Shown: positions 20,868 through 34,329, counted from the stretch's first letter. The stretch is DNA of 64,000 nucleotides from Pyropia yezoensis (GCA_009829735.1 CM020620.1:6650545-6714544), one strand, 5' to 3'. Made by a program: numbers and translations. Notes: a model not told the origin generated them from the letters alone.

Positions 20868-23412
20868 TCGTCCGAGAAGTACACGCTGTACCGCCCGCAC
20901 ACACAGCGCCCCTCTCCAGACGCTACCACCCGTGCCGGACGCGTCCTTCCGCTGCTTGCCCTCGCCAAGATGGAGGGGCTAATGGCCGAAGCGGAAGACC
21001 GGTCGTACCGCCGCGTGCCGAAGCTGAACGAGGAGTACAATACGTGGGCCCTACTCTTCAACGCTCATTTAGTAGCAAAGGAGCTGTCGCAGCCGCTAGA
21101 GGAGCCACTGCCGCCTGTTCGCGAGGCGGAAGCGCTGGGGCGATACAAGAAAAAGGACAGGAAGGCGCTGGCAGAAATCACTCTCAGCGTGACTACACAG
21201 CATCTCCCGACTCTAGCCGAGGCTACAACTGCCCGTGAGGCGTGGGACGCGCTGGAGCAGACGTTCTAGAGTAAGACTAGCGCGCGCAAGGTCCATTTGA
21301 CGCGAGATCTCGCCACCCTTCGGATGGGTGACGGCGAGTCGCTGATGACCTACATCGGTCGTGCTAAGACGCTGAGGGCTGAGATCGCGGGAGCCGGTCA
21401 CCCGGTGGGCGAGGACACCGCCGTGATGCACGCGCTCGCTGGCCTGCCATCCGCGTACAAGACGGTCACCACTGCGCTGCTGGCCGCTGGGGTGTCCTTA
21501 CAGTGGGACCAGCTACTCCGCGCGCTGCTGCCCGTTGAGATGGAGCAGAAAAAGGCGGCTCAAAGCGATGCCGGGGAGCCGTCAGTGGCTTGTAGCGGTT
21601 ACAACCCTGCCGGCAGTCGTGGCCGGCGTGGCTCCCTGGCATTAGGCGCCCTCGCCGATAAACAGCTCTTCTGCTGGTGCTGCAACAAGCCAGGCCACCG
21701 CCGTCACGAATGCCGCAAGCTGGCGGCGGGCAAGAAGCGCTGTGGCGGAGGGGGTGGCGACCGCGGCCAGTGAGCGATCGACGACACATTTGGGGCCGTG
21801 GCGTTCACAACTACTGTAACGAACAAGCGCGCTCCTAAGGCAGGCCAAGCTGCAGCAGGTAGCCAATCGGAGTGGCGTAGCCGTGGTCAACATACGTGGA
21901 TAATTGATTTAGGCGCTAGCCATCACATGACCAACAATTCTTCCAATTTGGCGAACTACATTTCGATTGGCAGGTTCTCCGTGACCCTGGCGGACGGGAG
22001 GATGGCTGAGGCTGTGGGCAAGGGGTTGCTGTACTTGACACCCCAGACGGGTGTTCCGGTCGACTTGGGGGAGGTGCTGTACGTCCCTGGCCTGGCGGAC
22101 AACTTACTGTCAGTGCGGGCTGTGACCCGGCAAGGGGACAAAGTCAACTTTGTGGGCGACACCTGCACGGTGCACTCACCTACACGGCTGGTGATGACCG
22201 GGATGCCAAGCCCCTACAACCAGTATGAGGTGGTGGTGCAGGAGGCGCCAACTGCCGCGATGGCCTATGGCCAGGCATCCAGCGAGGAGGCACGCCTCTG
22301 GCACAGGCGCTACTGTCACCTCTGTGCCGCCAACATACGTACCTTCAGCAGCCTGGTGAAGGGCATGGCGACATTACAGACAACGGACGTCGCGTGTATC
22401 TAGGGGCCACTGTGCCACTCGTGCATCGTGGGGCGGATGCACGCTGAGCCGTTCCGCACTAAGGACGTCGCCACGGACAAGCTCGAGCTGATCTACATGG
22501 ACCTCCCCGACTCGCGTGGAAAGGCCAGCCACTTTATCTCCGTTCTCTGATGACGCGACGGAGCTGGCTGTGGTATCCGCCCTCAAGGCCAAAAGTGAAG
22601 CCGGGAAGGCGGTCCAGACCTGAATCAACCAGCTGGGGCTCCAGGCTCGCGCAAGGGTGAAACGTGTTCGGTGCGACCGCACGGGGGAGCTGGCCTTCGC
22701 TGAGAGGTGTGCGCTCAACGCCCGGCGGGGAATCCGCCTCAAGCCTACGGCGGCACACACCCCGCAGCAGAATGGGAAAGCCGAGCGCCTTTACAGGACA
22801 CGGATTGAGCGCGTCCGCTCCATGTTGGCGGAGGCCGGACTCGGCGAGGAGCTGTGGGCGGAAGCGCTGATGGCGGTTTTATACACGCGCAGCCGCGCAC
22901 CCACAAGGGACGAGAAGGCAACCCCGTACCAGTACTTTTACGGGGAAAAGCCGGACGTTGCCTGTCTCCGCGTCTGGGGGAGCCTGGCGTACGCGCCGAA
23001 TTCGAAGGGCCAGCAGATGAAGCTGAAGCCGAAGGCCATGCTTGGGCGCGTCGTCGGCTATGCGGCCGGGGGACACGCGTACCGTGCCTACAACCCCGCG
23101 TCGCGCAAGGTGATGGTGCGCCGGGATGTCGATACGGACGAGACGGTGCGCGAACGGGGGAATACGAGTTCCCCACCGACATTCCTGGCTCCTAACAGCG
23201 GCGCGGAACTGACAACCAAGACTGACGACCAATCGAAAACCACCACAGAGACGCCTGATTGTGTGTTGAGCCAACCCGAGAGCCCTTGATCAACTACAAG
23301 CGATTCTGCGCCTGTTGACCAAGTTCTGGAAAATTTCACCGACCCGACACCCGACACGTGACTGTAGCAGAAGTCACCTTGAAATCGCCGGAAACATCGA
23401 TGTTGGATGCCC

Positions 23413-23470
23413 GGAATTGAACCCACGCCATGGAACATATGTTCACCAGGCGTTGTGGACCACTGCGCCA
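23413..23470 (-). repeat. tRNA-derived SINE-like insertion inside the copia fossil
   Basis: On the minus strand there is a perfect A box (TGGCGCAGTGG, + strand 23460-23470) and a perfect B box (GGTTCAATTCC, + strand 23413-23423), 36 nt apart, as in a pol III promoter. The acceptor arms do not pair and the T-stem is weak, so it is not a functional tRNA. The inserted block may span about 23290-23600; a perfect 8-bp hairpin, GTGGCAGT/ACTGCCAC, sits at 23554-23575 near its right side. No target duplication was found. Confidence 0.5.
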
Positions 23471-25240
23471 CGTGTTGAATCCTTGACATCTTGGGCCAGA
23501 TATGGGGTTTTCACCCCGAATCCTCAAAGCGCCGACCGCTGAGTCTGTTATACGTGGCAGTCGCGATACTGCCACAGTGACGAGCCTAATTCCTCAATAT
23601 TTGGTGGTGGGCGCTATCCTGTGCGGCCGCGGCGCCCCAAGCGCTTCTTTGACGACGAGCACGCGTCAGCCAGCCAGGCAATCATGACGGCATCCAAGTG
23701 CGAGGCTCCGCGCAACATATCGGACAAGGTGAACGAAGCCATGGCACGGCCAGACGCTCACTTGTGGCGGGAGGCCATGTAGGAAGAGCTGCGGTCGCTG
23801 GCGGCGAACAACGCGTGGGAGCTTGTAAACCTCCCTCCTAGCGCCAAGCTGACCCGTAGTCGCTGGGTTTATGATTTGAAGCGCGACGCGGCCGGCAGCG
23901 TGCTGGGTTATAAGGAGCAGTTTATGGTACAGGGCTTTACGCAAAAGCCCGGCGTCGACTATGACGAGGCGCGGGCGCTTACGCCGGCAAAGTCGACAGT
24001 GCACGCCATCCGCGCCCTCGCAGCCGTAGGGGACATGTTGATACATTGCGTTGACATCAAAACCGCCTACCTGAACGCCATGATAGACAAGGCTTTGTAC
24101 GTCGAGCAGCCGGAGCGGTTTTTGGTCGGCGGCAAGGAGCTCGTGTGCCACATCCTCTGCGTCATATACGGTTGCAAGCATAGGCTGGAAGGTTGAGGGG
24201 CAGCCACTTCGCTGCTACAGTGGTGAACGCAGGGGCAGTGCGGCAGCTGCGGACCCCTGCCTGTTTATCTGGCATCACATGGTACACGGCGTAATTTTCA
24301 TCCTAGTACACGTGGACGATGTACTTCTGTCTGCCAGGGATCGGGCAAGAATCAAGGCAGTCAAGGACATCATTACATCAGCGTAGACCATCCGCGACTT
24401 GGCGGAGGTGCGGAGCTTCCTCGGCTTGCGCATCACCCGCGACCGGGCGGCCCGCAGCCTCACTCTCACGAGCCCAGGCTACGCCTGCGCCCTGGTCGGG
24501 GCGCACGGACTGGGCAGTGCCAACCCGACCAAGGCGCCCATGGCCCCTGGCTTGGTGCTGACTCGCACAGGGGGCGACCTCCTGGACGAGGGAAGGCCCG
24601 TGCACGCGGAGCTTGTGGGCGGCTTGTTACATTAGGCCACGACCACACGTCCAGACATCGCCTTTGCTGCTGGCATGCTGTCGCGATTTAAGCACGCGCC
24701 AGAGAACGGCCACTGGCACGCAGCCAAGCATGTGCTGCGGTACCTGGCCGGCACGCTCGGCATGGGCCTCTGCGTTGGCGGGGGGGGCGATCTGGAGGCA
24801 TGTTGCGACGACGCGCCGGTCCATGACTGGCTGGCTGTTTTGCTGGAACAGCGCGGCGATGTCGTGGTCCAGCCAGCGGCAACCAACGGTTTCGACATCC
24901 ACGAAAGAGGCAGAATATGTCGCCGCCTATCCGGTCACAAACGAGGCCCTGTGGTTCCGCAAGCTGCTGGTGGACCTGGGGGAGCCACTCACAACGATGA
25001 ACATAGGAGAGGACAACAGCGCCTGCCTGATCATGGTGTCTAACCCAGAAATGGACCAGGCGGGCCAAGCTCATCGATATCGCACATCGTCTGGTGCGGG
25101 ACCGTGTTGTACGGGGAGAGGTGGCCTTCTACCACGTGCCGACGACGTAGATGGCAGCCCACGGCTTCACCAAGCCGCTGCCTGTGGCCGCCTTTGCCGC
25201 GTTCCGGTCCGGTGCGGGCGTACGAGCCCGAGAGAACGAG

Positions 25241-28200
25241 GCGCGAACGTGACGGACTGCGCAGTACCTGCGAAACCGTCTCAAAAAAAAACTAGCTTTC
25301 TCGTTGCTTGGCAGACCCCGCAAGCCTTTGTCGGCCGTTGTTTGGGCAGTGTGGGCCCAGGCAAATCTCAATTTTTTGCATTTCATTTACATAGCAGGGT
25401 CTAGGTCATTTTCCCCCGCTCATTGGAAACGCCCTGCTTTTGACGCTTCTGTCCGTACAAAATGAAGACCGTCGGTGGACCTAAGAGCACAGCTAACCAC
25501 GTCCATCCCAACGCCCCAAAGACTTATTCTAGGATGCCACGTATGGCACGTGGCGGCCTGTGAGTGGAGTGCCCATTTACAAACCTCGTGCCCCAACCGA
25601 TTCGGATGGACTTGTGTAGAACGGCGTCAACGGGCGGTATACGATTGGGCACCGACACACGCAGCGACGTTCCACTGTTTTCCATTTTTTTAAAAATGTA
25701 AAACTTGGCAGCCTGACGTGTTGCGTGTATCGAGTGCACGCTGTCAATCGACCGGCTTTCGAAGCGCAATCGTCGCTCGGTGCATGGCTATATGGCGTGG
25801 CACGTCGGTGATCTTGCGCGATCCTAGCCGGTCATAAGCGATCATGGGCGACCGAGAAGCGGTCGTCGCTGGTCAATGTTTTTAAAACGGAGCCCACGGC
25901 GTGCCACGACGCAGCCGTGGCGGGCCACGTCCCCATGTTGGCGTGCGTGTGAATCCCAACCTCGGCGATGGCTGCCCGCAGAGGCCTGCCATTGGTGGCG
26001 CGTGGCCGAGCATGGTCCTCCACGCCCCCCCAGTCCCCGGGAGATTTTCGTGATCGTTTCCAGCAGGCGTTGAAGCGTGCGTGTGTGGCGCACAGGCTCG
26101 TTTCCTGAGCGGCTGCCGGCCAGTGGCGACCACAGCGCCGCGCTGTCAACGCCCCCGCACTCCTATCGTGTGTGCTCCGCGCACCCACAGGGGTGCATGG
26201 AGCTCGCCCACTGGCCAACTGTGTGGCGCGACGCGGGAGTGGCGGCGTACGCCCTCGCTTTGGCGCCTCCCGTTGGCGCCTGGACGCTTTCCCGGGAGCG
26301 TCTGGCGCCGCCGGGTCGTCGACCTGAGGCGGTGGGGGGGGGGGCGAAGGGGAGGGGGGGCTGGCTCCCGCGACATCGGCCCCACGTAGGCCTACAACGC
26401 TTGGGCGGGGTGTGTCGCGCCTCCCGCGCCACAAAAAACCGCCGTCCGCGGCAAGCGGGAGGGTGGCCGGCTTCGAGGGAGTCGTTGCTAAGCGCGGGCG
26501 CGCAGAAGACTCGTTTGGCGGCCGCCCTCTTTCGTGCGGGGTGGTGGGGGGGGTTTGGGCGATCCGCCCGCCTGATTGGCAGGACCAGGGGGCGCCGGAT
26601 TGGCGGGTGGGCAGGGGGGGGGCTGGGGAGGGAGCTCCTGGGGGGGGGGGGGTGTGCTGGAAGGTGGACCGCGCTGTGCCCCCCCCCCCCTGAAGTGTGC
26701 AGCAGGCGTGGGGAGCGCCCTCCCCCGCCCAGCGCTTGGTTCCTGCTGGCCAGTCCAGTTTCAAGACGCCGTGGGCCCCCGGACAATCGGCAGAGCCCCA
26801 ATTATTCCGCTTCAACAGGTCCTTTTATTGGAAAAGGGGGGCTACATATAAATTTAGTGAAGGCGTGATCAGCGTGTTTTCAAAGTTTTGCGTGTCTCAG
26901 CGCGTGTTTTACGAGGTCGCGCCTCACGCGTACCAAAACTGGGCGTGTTTGCCAACCCTTGCGACACGTATCCACAGGCTGCGTCAGGTCTGAATCGCAC
27001 TGTGCTCTGGAGTACTACTCACAGGAAATATGAACGAGCTAGTGTCTATTCTACCTTGCCGATCCCCTCCTTCGAGTCGGTCGAGAGGATCCATAGAGGG
27101 GATCCGGAATCGGCGATTCTGACCCATCTCGCTATGAAAATTCAAGAATATGCAAGATTGCAGTGCTTCGACTGCGCTTCACGGCTCCAGACGCAAACAA
27201 GATAGTACGCGGCATGCAGAGTACTGAGTATACCTAGTATGGATGGATATCTGCTGAAGAATTCTGTCCAAACGGACGATCCAGTCACCTGTGGAACCCG
27301 CGAAGAGAATCCATTTCTCAGGCAGCGATGGCTGCTGAGATGCGCCTCTCATGTTACTTTTTTTCAATGAAAGCGTCCCACTTCAGCGGACCTCGGTCAC
27401 GCGACAGCTATCTTTGTAGAGCGGGGTCGCGAGCCCGTCACCCCGGGTTTATCGAGCACTGATGCCCCTGGGACCAGGCGGGGGTCCGGCGCCATCTCAG
27501 CCAGTGATACATATAAGCCCCGTGGGAAGCGCCAGAGAATGACAGAGAAAGAAGGAAGGCACCGCACCGGGGGTGAGGGAAGCAAAAGGGCTGGAACAGC
27601 GCGAAGAGTGAGGGGGGGGGGTGGGCGCGGGTGCAAGTAGCCGTATAGAAGAAGGGGGGGGGAGGACAATGGCACACGCGCGGTGGGGTGCAGGAGTGCG
27701 GTCAAGCCTTCGGGATCGGCAGACCACACAGCGGGGGGGGGATCTGGCGCCTATCTGTACTTTTCGCGCGCCCCTCCGCAGTTGTAACAAAATTATCGGG
27801 GGCGGCCTGGTGTCCCCAAGCGCGACGTGCGCACGGGAAAAAGACGGGCAGTCCGGGAGCACGGCGCGGGAGAAAAGTGCGCCGCCGCCCGACAGCTTCC
27901 CTCGGAAAGGCTGTGCTGTCAGGCGCCGGGACTTGCTGGGGCACCTTCACAAGGCACTGTGGCGCGTCGACCAGGCAGGACGCACAGGGTCCAGTGAGAT
28001 GGCGCTGGGTGTCGTGAGGTAAATGGTCACTGAGGGAGCAGTTTTTAGAATTGAAGCCTCCCAAGTAGTCCCGAGCGTGGCCATACTGCGCTGAGCCCGA
28101 ATCTTGCGTCAGAAAGAGCTTTTGACGACGCATTTCTGAAATATGGTCCTCTCAAAAAGCGGATCAAGTGAGGGGAATCTTCTCAATTGAGGGGGAAGGT

Positions 28201-30510
28201 AGAATAGCCACTAGGCGTACACTGAAGATAGCGAGCAATAGCCGAGATAGTCTTCTGAGCGCACCTGACTACGGTGGGGAACACTGACGAAGGATCCCTC
28301 AACACCAAGTCTGCAAAAGTGCCTCTTGCGCCCATTAGATATATGTTCTGTAGTACAGCTCTTGACCTTTTCTATGGCCAGCCCGAGAAGCAAAAACGTT
28401 AGACGTTCTTGAACGACCCTCCGAAACGTTTTGAGGAATGTCCCGACAATTTCTTTATGAACTGCCCAAGCATTGTACGAAAAGAAAACGTGGAAGCATT
28501 CTCAGAAGAACACTGTACGGTTACATCATGGACACCGCTTTTCCCCCCGTTTCTTGCTTTCTGCCTATAACAGCTCGGGCGATTTGTGGTCGCCACCTCC
28601 CTTGGTATGACCGGAAGCGCACGGGGCAGGAGAGCACTCTCGTGAAGCGCAAAGAAGCGACCGACCATCGCTACGCTTGGGAGCAATGTTTATACAAACG
28701 CGTTTAAAAACAGCGCAACCTCTCGCACTGGTTAAGAAAATACCTGCGCGACGACAGCCTTCGAGGGTCTGCACGTAAAAATTTCTCCGCCTTGCTCGAC
28801 AGCTTCGGCGTGAATTCTGACCAATGGACCGCTCCGCCCAGCAAACAGCAGCGCCACCGCTGTTGTCATTGGTTGACAGAACACCGACAGCGGCCGTCGT
28901 GTCGGTCATCCTGGGGGAGATTCTTTGGCCTCAGCCCAGTCCCTCGATCAGAAAAGGAAAGTTCTGCTCGAGCCGTTCATTTTCGTGCTCGAGCAGGGCA
29001 AGAATTTGCACAATGAAGCAAGAGATCTGGCCAAAATCGGGCTTGTATCTTGACAGGCGATCACACCCAGTTAAGACCCTTTCTGAGCGGACATAGAGGT
29101 TTTCGAAGGAGTGCCGGCGCTCCATTGGCAGCCGGTGAACATCTGAGGGGTCTGAGCCCACTGATTGGTGGCAGCACAGAATGTCAGCACGCACACTGAA
29201 GAAGCTCCGAAGTCAGAAGCGTGGCTTGATGCACCCCGCCAGGTTGCTCGAGTGGGGGCGCCGTGCTTCAATTCATGGACACATGACGTTGCTGGTGCCC
29301 CGCTTTAAAGAGTTTCCATGATGAATGATTCAAACGTCTCCAGACCTTTCACTGCCGCGACTGATTGACTTCGCCGTTTGGCAGGAGTCGACTCGCTATG
29401 GTTCCACACCTCCGGAGGGATTCACGCGCGGCGCACACGCCAGGTGACTCCCTTGCCCTTCTCGGTGATTGCGCAGGGAGCATACATGCACCATGAGTGC
29501 GGCTGGATATTCTTTTTTTTCACCAACTGCGAGACCTCGTAGCGAACCCGGTCGAGGTGCATGGGCAGCAGAGAGGAATAGGGCCTCGTAGCGAAAAAGT
29601 GAGCAACGGTTCCAGGGGTTCCAATGGGACAGGAAGAATCAGCAAGTCATCGCGCATCCGCTCATACATGCATCTGTCCAAGAAACGCGACGCATACGAC
29701 CGTTCTTGCGCTCCAAAGACAGTATAGGTCCGGTTGAAATCGCTTTTCATCCGTATTGACGCCAGCTGGCTACCTTTTACGTTCGTTGTGGCACAGAGGC
29801 CTCTTCTGTCTCGGGTGGAAGACGTTCCTGGGCGCTTGTTCGACTGCATCGGCAAAGGATGCGCACAGGGTGCCCGCATGCCCGGACTTGGTGGTGCAGC
29901 CCCCGCGGTCACCCTCACGCCGACGGCGCGCACAGGCCACAGACCACGCATGTTTTACAAGACATTCAAATTATGTCACACGTGGCTTTGTAATGAGCCA
30001 ATACGCTATGTCCGCCCTTAACTGGGTCTGCGATAAGCAGTGCAGCGCTGGGGCGCGTGGTAGTCCGCTACGCCCGTCTGCTCTCCGTGTCTCTGTCGCG
30101 CCCGACGTGCCCTTTTGTTCATCCCCCCCCCCTCTCCCCACCGCGCCTTTGGTGGGGGAGGGCGGGCATGACCACACCCCGCGCCCCCCGCCAGGTTCCT
30201 GTCCCCACCGCTGAGGGGGGGGCGGAGGGTGAGGGTGGGCGCTCGCCGCGTGCTCGCCGCCGCGCCCCGCGCGCCGCACCGTGCCACACGCTGCCGCGGG
30301 GAGTTCAACGGCCCCTCAACGACCCCGCAACGCTGACGAGGGGAGGGCGAGGTCCTTTTTTAAGGTCCATTCTTTTTCGGGACTGAACTGCACGCCTGCC
30401 GCCTTCGCCGGGTACGATGAAGGGGAAGGGGGGGGGGAAGGGGTAGGGGGTGGGTCGGCCCCCTCCCCTTTATTTTCTTTCCTTTGTCGTCTTCCTGGAC
30501 GACGACCAGC
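25241..30510. other. Long spacer, low complexity, no gene recognised
   Basis: G- and C-runs occur near 26333-26360, 26638-26690, 27611-27660 and 30126-30150. A minus-strand frame of 327 codons (26815-25832) is Pro/Arg-rich and unlike any known family. A second, 29951-29520, is also unrecognised. CCAAT-like sequences occur around 28822-28870. Nothing here can be called a gene with confidence. Confidence 0.35.
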
Positions 30511-32398
30511 ATGTCTTCCCGCCTGAGCAAGCAAGAGGTGCGGCGGGCGGGCTTCAGAAAGGCCATTGATGGGGAGGTGGCACGGCGCAAGCGGGAGGAC
30601 CACCAGGTAGAGATCCGCAAGGCCAAGCGCGAGGAGAACCTGATGAAGAAGCGCCGCGAGACCGCCGCCGCCGCCGGTGCGGCGGGTGGCGATGGGGCTG
30701 CGTCGGCTGCTGCCACTGCTGCGGCCGCTGCCGCTGCGTCGGCAGTGGGGGCAGGGTCCACCGCCGCTGCCGCCGACGTGGATGGGGCGCAAGCCGCAGA
30801 GGTGGGGTATGGGCTGTAGCGCCTCCCCGAGATGGTGCGGGGGGTTATGGGCGGCAACGGGGCGGAGCAGACGCAGTGCACGCTCGAGTTTCGCAAGTTG
30901 TTGTCCATGGGTATGCATGATGGCGACGAGGGTGGCGGGTCGCCGGGTTCGGAGCGTTGTTGCCGCGGGTGCGCGCGAGAGAGAGAACGAGGGGGCTGTC
31001 CCACCGGGCTGGTTGCCAAGTGGACCACGCGCGTCTGGTGCCGCCTGGCGTTGGCGTGTGTTGCCGCGCGCTGGGCTGCTTGTGTGCGCGCCTCCATCGG
31101 TGCTTGCCTGGTGCGATGTTTCTGGCCTGGCTCATTGCTGACTGTTTTTTTTTTGTGCCTTGCTTTCTCTCTTGTCCTACGCCTGCTCGATTGTGTCGGC
31201 CACGCCGCGCTGCACGACCTCACCTCACTTGGCTGATCTTTTTCTTTCCTCTGCCCCACCAGAACGGAACCCGCCCATTGACGCGGTGATTGCGCAGGGG
31301 GTGGTCCCGCGTTTTGTCGAGTTCCTTCAGTGTGAGTCCCTGCCGCAGCTCCAGTTAGAAGCGGCTTGGGCGCTCACCAACATCGCCTCGGGCACCTCTG
31401 CCCACACTGCGGTGGTGATAGATGCCGGGGCGGTGCCCGTTTTTGTGCGCCTCCTTGAGTCCCTCACTGACGATGTGCGGCAGCAGGCGGTGTGGGCGCT
31501 ATGCAACATGGCGGGCGACTCCCCGCGCTGGCGGGACGCGGTGCTTGCGGCAGGGCCTCTGCCGCCGCTGCACGCGCAGCTAACGGGCAACAGCAAGATC
31601 ACTATGCTCCGCAACGCTACGTGGACGCTCTCCAATCTGTGCCGCGGCAAGCCGCAGCCAGACTTTGACGCCGTCCGCCCGGCGCTGGCCACGCTCGCCC
31701 ACCTGGTCTACTTTGACGATGACGAGGTGTTGACCGACGCGGCGTGGGCACTAAGCTACCTGTCGGACGGGAACGACGTTAAGATCCGGGCGGTGGTCGA
31801 GTCGCGGGTGATTAAGCGCCTGGTGGAGCTCCTCCTGCACCCGTCGGCAGCTGTGCAGACCCCCGCCCTGCGTACAGTGGGCAATGTGGTGACAGGGGAC
31901 GACGTCCAGACGCAGGTGGTGATCAGCATCAACGCGAGTCCGGCATTGATGGCGCCGCTGACGTCGCCCAAGAAGGGCATCCGCAAGGGGGCGTGTTGGA
32001 CTGTGTCGATCATCACGGAGGGCAACCAAGAACAGATTGGCGCGATCATTGACGCGGGCCTGCTGCCGCCGCTGGTCGAGCTCCTCCTCACCGCCGGATT
32101 TGACATCAAGAAGAAGGCCGCATGGGCGATCAACAACGCCACGTCGGGCGGTAATGACGCGCAGATTGCGGCGCTGGTGGCAGCTGGCGCCATCGAGCCG
32201 TCGTGTAACCTTCTTGACGCCCAGGACGCGCGGATCATTTCGGTGGCGCTTGAGGGCCTGGAGAACATCCTCAGGGCAGAGGAGCGCCTCGGTGGCGCTA
32301 CCGACGACACGGTTTTTGGGAGCCAGTACGCCGAGGAGGTGGAAGCCACCGGTGGGTTGGACAAGCTGGAGCTCCTCCAAACGCACGCCAACTACGAT
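30511..32398 (+). CDS. Importin subunit alpha (two or three exons)
   Basis: Nuclear-import adaptor: binds nuclear localisation signals in the cytoplasm and docks to importin beta. Exon 1 is 30511-30910. The intron is 30911-31262 (352 nt; GTATGC at the 5' end, pyrimidine tract and CCACCAG at the 3' end; phase 1). Exon 2 runs from 31263. The basic importin-beta-binding domain lies at about residues 9-51 ([20 protein letters not shown]), then an Ala-rich linker. Armadillo repeats begin at VPRFVEFL and carry the NLS-groove Trp/Asn pattern ([44 protein letters not shown]). The last recognisable block is [16 protein letters not shown] near 32398. The usual short C-terminal helix is not obvious; another intron may start at 32399, or the frame simply runs on to 33127 through Arg/Pro-rich sequence. 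An in-frame TAG at 30817-30819 ends a possible 18-nt intron. Confidence 0.88.
30802..30819 (+). other. 18-nt in-frame segment ending in TAG within importin-alpha exon 1
   Basis: GTGGGGTATGGGCTGTAG starts with GT, ends with AG, is a multiple of three and lies exactly between codons (QAAE before, RLPEMVRG after). Removing it leaves the linker and first armadillo segment continuous. It could be a minute intron, part of a slightly longer one, or plain DNA with a nonsense mutation. Confidence 0.4.
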
Positions 32399-34329
32399 GT
32401 CGGCAGCCGCCCCCTCGGCGGCAACGTGGGGCGTGGCGGCGGCGTCTCGGGCGGTCGTGGGAGAGCTGGCAAGGGGGGGATCGCCCCTCGCCGCCGAATC
32501 ACCCCGCCCCGCCGCCCGCACCCCCACCGCCAACACGTGCGCCTCCCGTCGCCACCCCTGGGACGCCGCCGCCGTCCCGTGTCGCCACAGTGTGGGCCCT
32601 GGAGGCAGCGGCGGCGACGCCAGATACCGTTTGGGGGGCGGCAGTGGGGTGACATCCGCGCCGCCGAGCACCAAACCCCCCCCAGTGCCGCTCCCGGCCA
32701 CAAGCCGGCCCGCGGCGGCCGGCGTGCCGCCGGACACCGAGCCTGTGTCGCACGCGTTCCTTTGCTGCCGGCGTTGCCGCTTGACTTGGAATCACCATCC
32801 ACCCCTCCCCCCCCGACACCATCACCCTTCCCCCCGGCTCTCCGCCTCTGTAGTATGGCGGAGACGACCGCCGCCCCCCCTGCCCTGGTGGCCATCTCTT
32901 CTCCACCCTCGGAGGCGTGGGCGACGTTGGCAATGCCGCGATTGCAGCTGCCGCCGCCGCAATCCCCCCCACCCCCTTCAGCGCCGTGGCGATATCATGG
33001 GATAAGGAAGACGACAGTGCTACCCCCCCGGCTCCCACCCCTGCCTCGGCCGGCAGCGACCCGACGACAGCGACCGACTCGGCCATGTCAGTGGACATGG
33101 AGCCCGTCGCAGGCGAGGCGTCGATGACGGCGCTGGCCGCGGCGCCGCTGGTGCGGGTCGACCTCGCGGCGGCCGGCGGTCCCGCCGCGCTCGGCAGCCG
33201 TCCTACGCGCGCCAGGCCGCCTCGGGCGCAACCGCAACAGTCGCTGCCGCAGCGGCGACTGGCGTGCGGCGCGTGGTGGTACTGTTTTCCGCGGGGATAG
33301 GGCAGCCAGATGGGCTTCCATGGGGTAGCGTAAGGTGTTGTGGACGATGCTGCTTTCCACTATTTTTTCGCTCCGTTTACACCAACCTGACAGCCGCCGA
33401 GGAGGTGTGGGCGGCGACGCCACCGGAGGGAAAAGACAGGGGCACCGTCCAGAGGCCTCACCGGAACGAGCTCGGTTATCGCCTGGCCAGCGTGATTTTG
33501 CCGCCACCGCCACCGCCACCGCCACCGCCACCGCCACCGCTACCGCCACCGTTACAGCTGCCGCCAACGCCACCGCACCGCCAACCAACCCGTCTCCAGT
33601 GCCGCCGCCGTCCGGCCCCAACCCCAAACAGCTCGCTGTGCTTGACGCAGAAGCTCCAATTCAGGCTTGCAGGCCGCGGGCGCTGCTGGAGAGACCAAAC
33701 CACTTCCGCCGCCGCTGCCCCATCTCGCCCCCTCACGCTGGGCCTACCGCTCCTATCAGATGCACCCGCGGTCGGCGTTTCGCCTCTCCTTGGCAGCCGC
33801 GGCCGCCTCTCGCTACCGCTGCGTCCGGTCGGCCGCCATCCCCTCTTCCTCATCCCCCAACTCCTCTTGCCAGGCGGGAAGAGGAGTGCGGTATGCCCGC
33901 CGACGGGCGGAGGGGCATCGGCGGCGGTCCTCACTGAGGACATCGGCGACATCGTTTGGCGGAGGCGGCAATGGCAGCTAAGAAAACATGTGTACACGCA
34001 TTTCTTTTCGCGGATGGGCCCTCTTCCCTTCGCCGCCTCCACTCTGCCGCCACCGCGACTGCAGCCGTCGATGCAGCCACTACAGGCGGGACCCATGTTG
34101 GGGCAGCCGCCTCGGCCGCGCACGCACCATGTTCCGCCACCCAAAACTCCTCGATCTGCTCCACGATATGTTGCGCACCGCGCTCGTCTGGGATCTTCGA
34201 TGGGCTCCCGCAGTCACCGCCGATTCGGCCATACTCCCTTCCCCACCGCGTCTGGGCCACGCCGTCGCCGCGGCGCTTCGCACTTGCCCTCCCGCCCCTC
34301 CCCCGCGGTCTCCCGCACCGTCACAAGCA
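32399..34329. other. GC-rich low-complexity region after importin alpha
   Basis: Holds a (CCGCCA)n microsatellite at about 33501-33553 and long Pro/Ala/Arg-coding frames in several phases. The plus frame at 32917-33300 has a more protein-like acidic composition ([16 protein letters not shown]) and the minus frame at 34260-33931 includes HIVEQIEEFWVAEH. Either may be a remnant or terminal exon, but neither matches a known family. The importin 3' end and its polyadenylation site must lie here. Confidence 0.35.

Larger units (their letters stand above)
20853..25240 (+). mobile_element. Ty1/copia LTR-retrotransposon fossil
   Basis: Parts in order: the end of a left LTR at about 20852 (ends CA, with a TATAAG box at 20787); a primer-binding site; gag from 20970 with a CCHC knuckle (CWCCNKPGHRRHEC, about 21671-21712); protease (IIDLGASHHM, about 21901-21930); integrase, with its HTPQQNGKAER block near 22758; reverse transcriptase from about 23750; and an RNase H-like end by 25240. 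The right LTR was not found and the left LTR start is unclear, so insertion age cannot be read from LTR divergence. The element is broken in about ten places and holds an insertion of tRNA-derived DNA between integrase and RT. Old. Confidence 0.9.

Noticed and set aside
23413-23470. Functional tRNA gene on the minus strand
   Set aside because: A and B boxes are perfect but acceptor arms do not pair and the T-stem is poor; treated as tRNA-derived repeat.
25832-26815. Minus-strand 327-codon Pro/Arg-rich frame
   Set aside because: The sequence is low complexity with C/G runs, and an alternative frame is equally open; looked for hAT or RNase H motifs without success.
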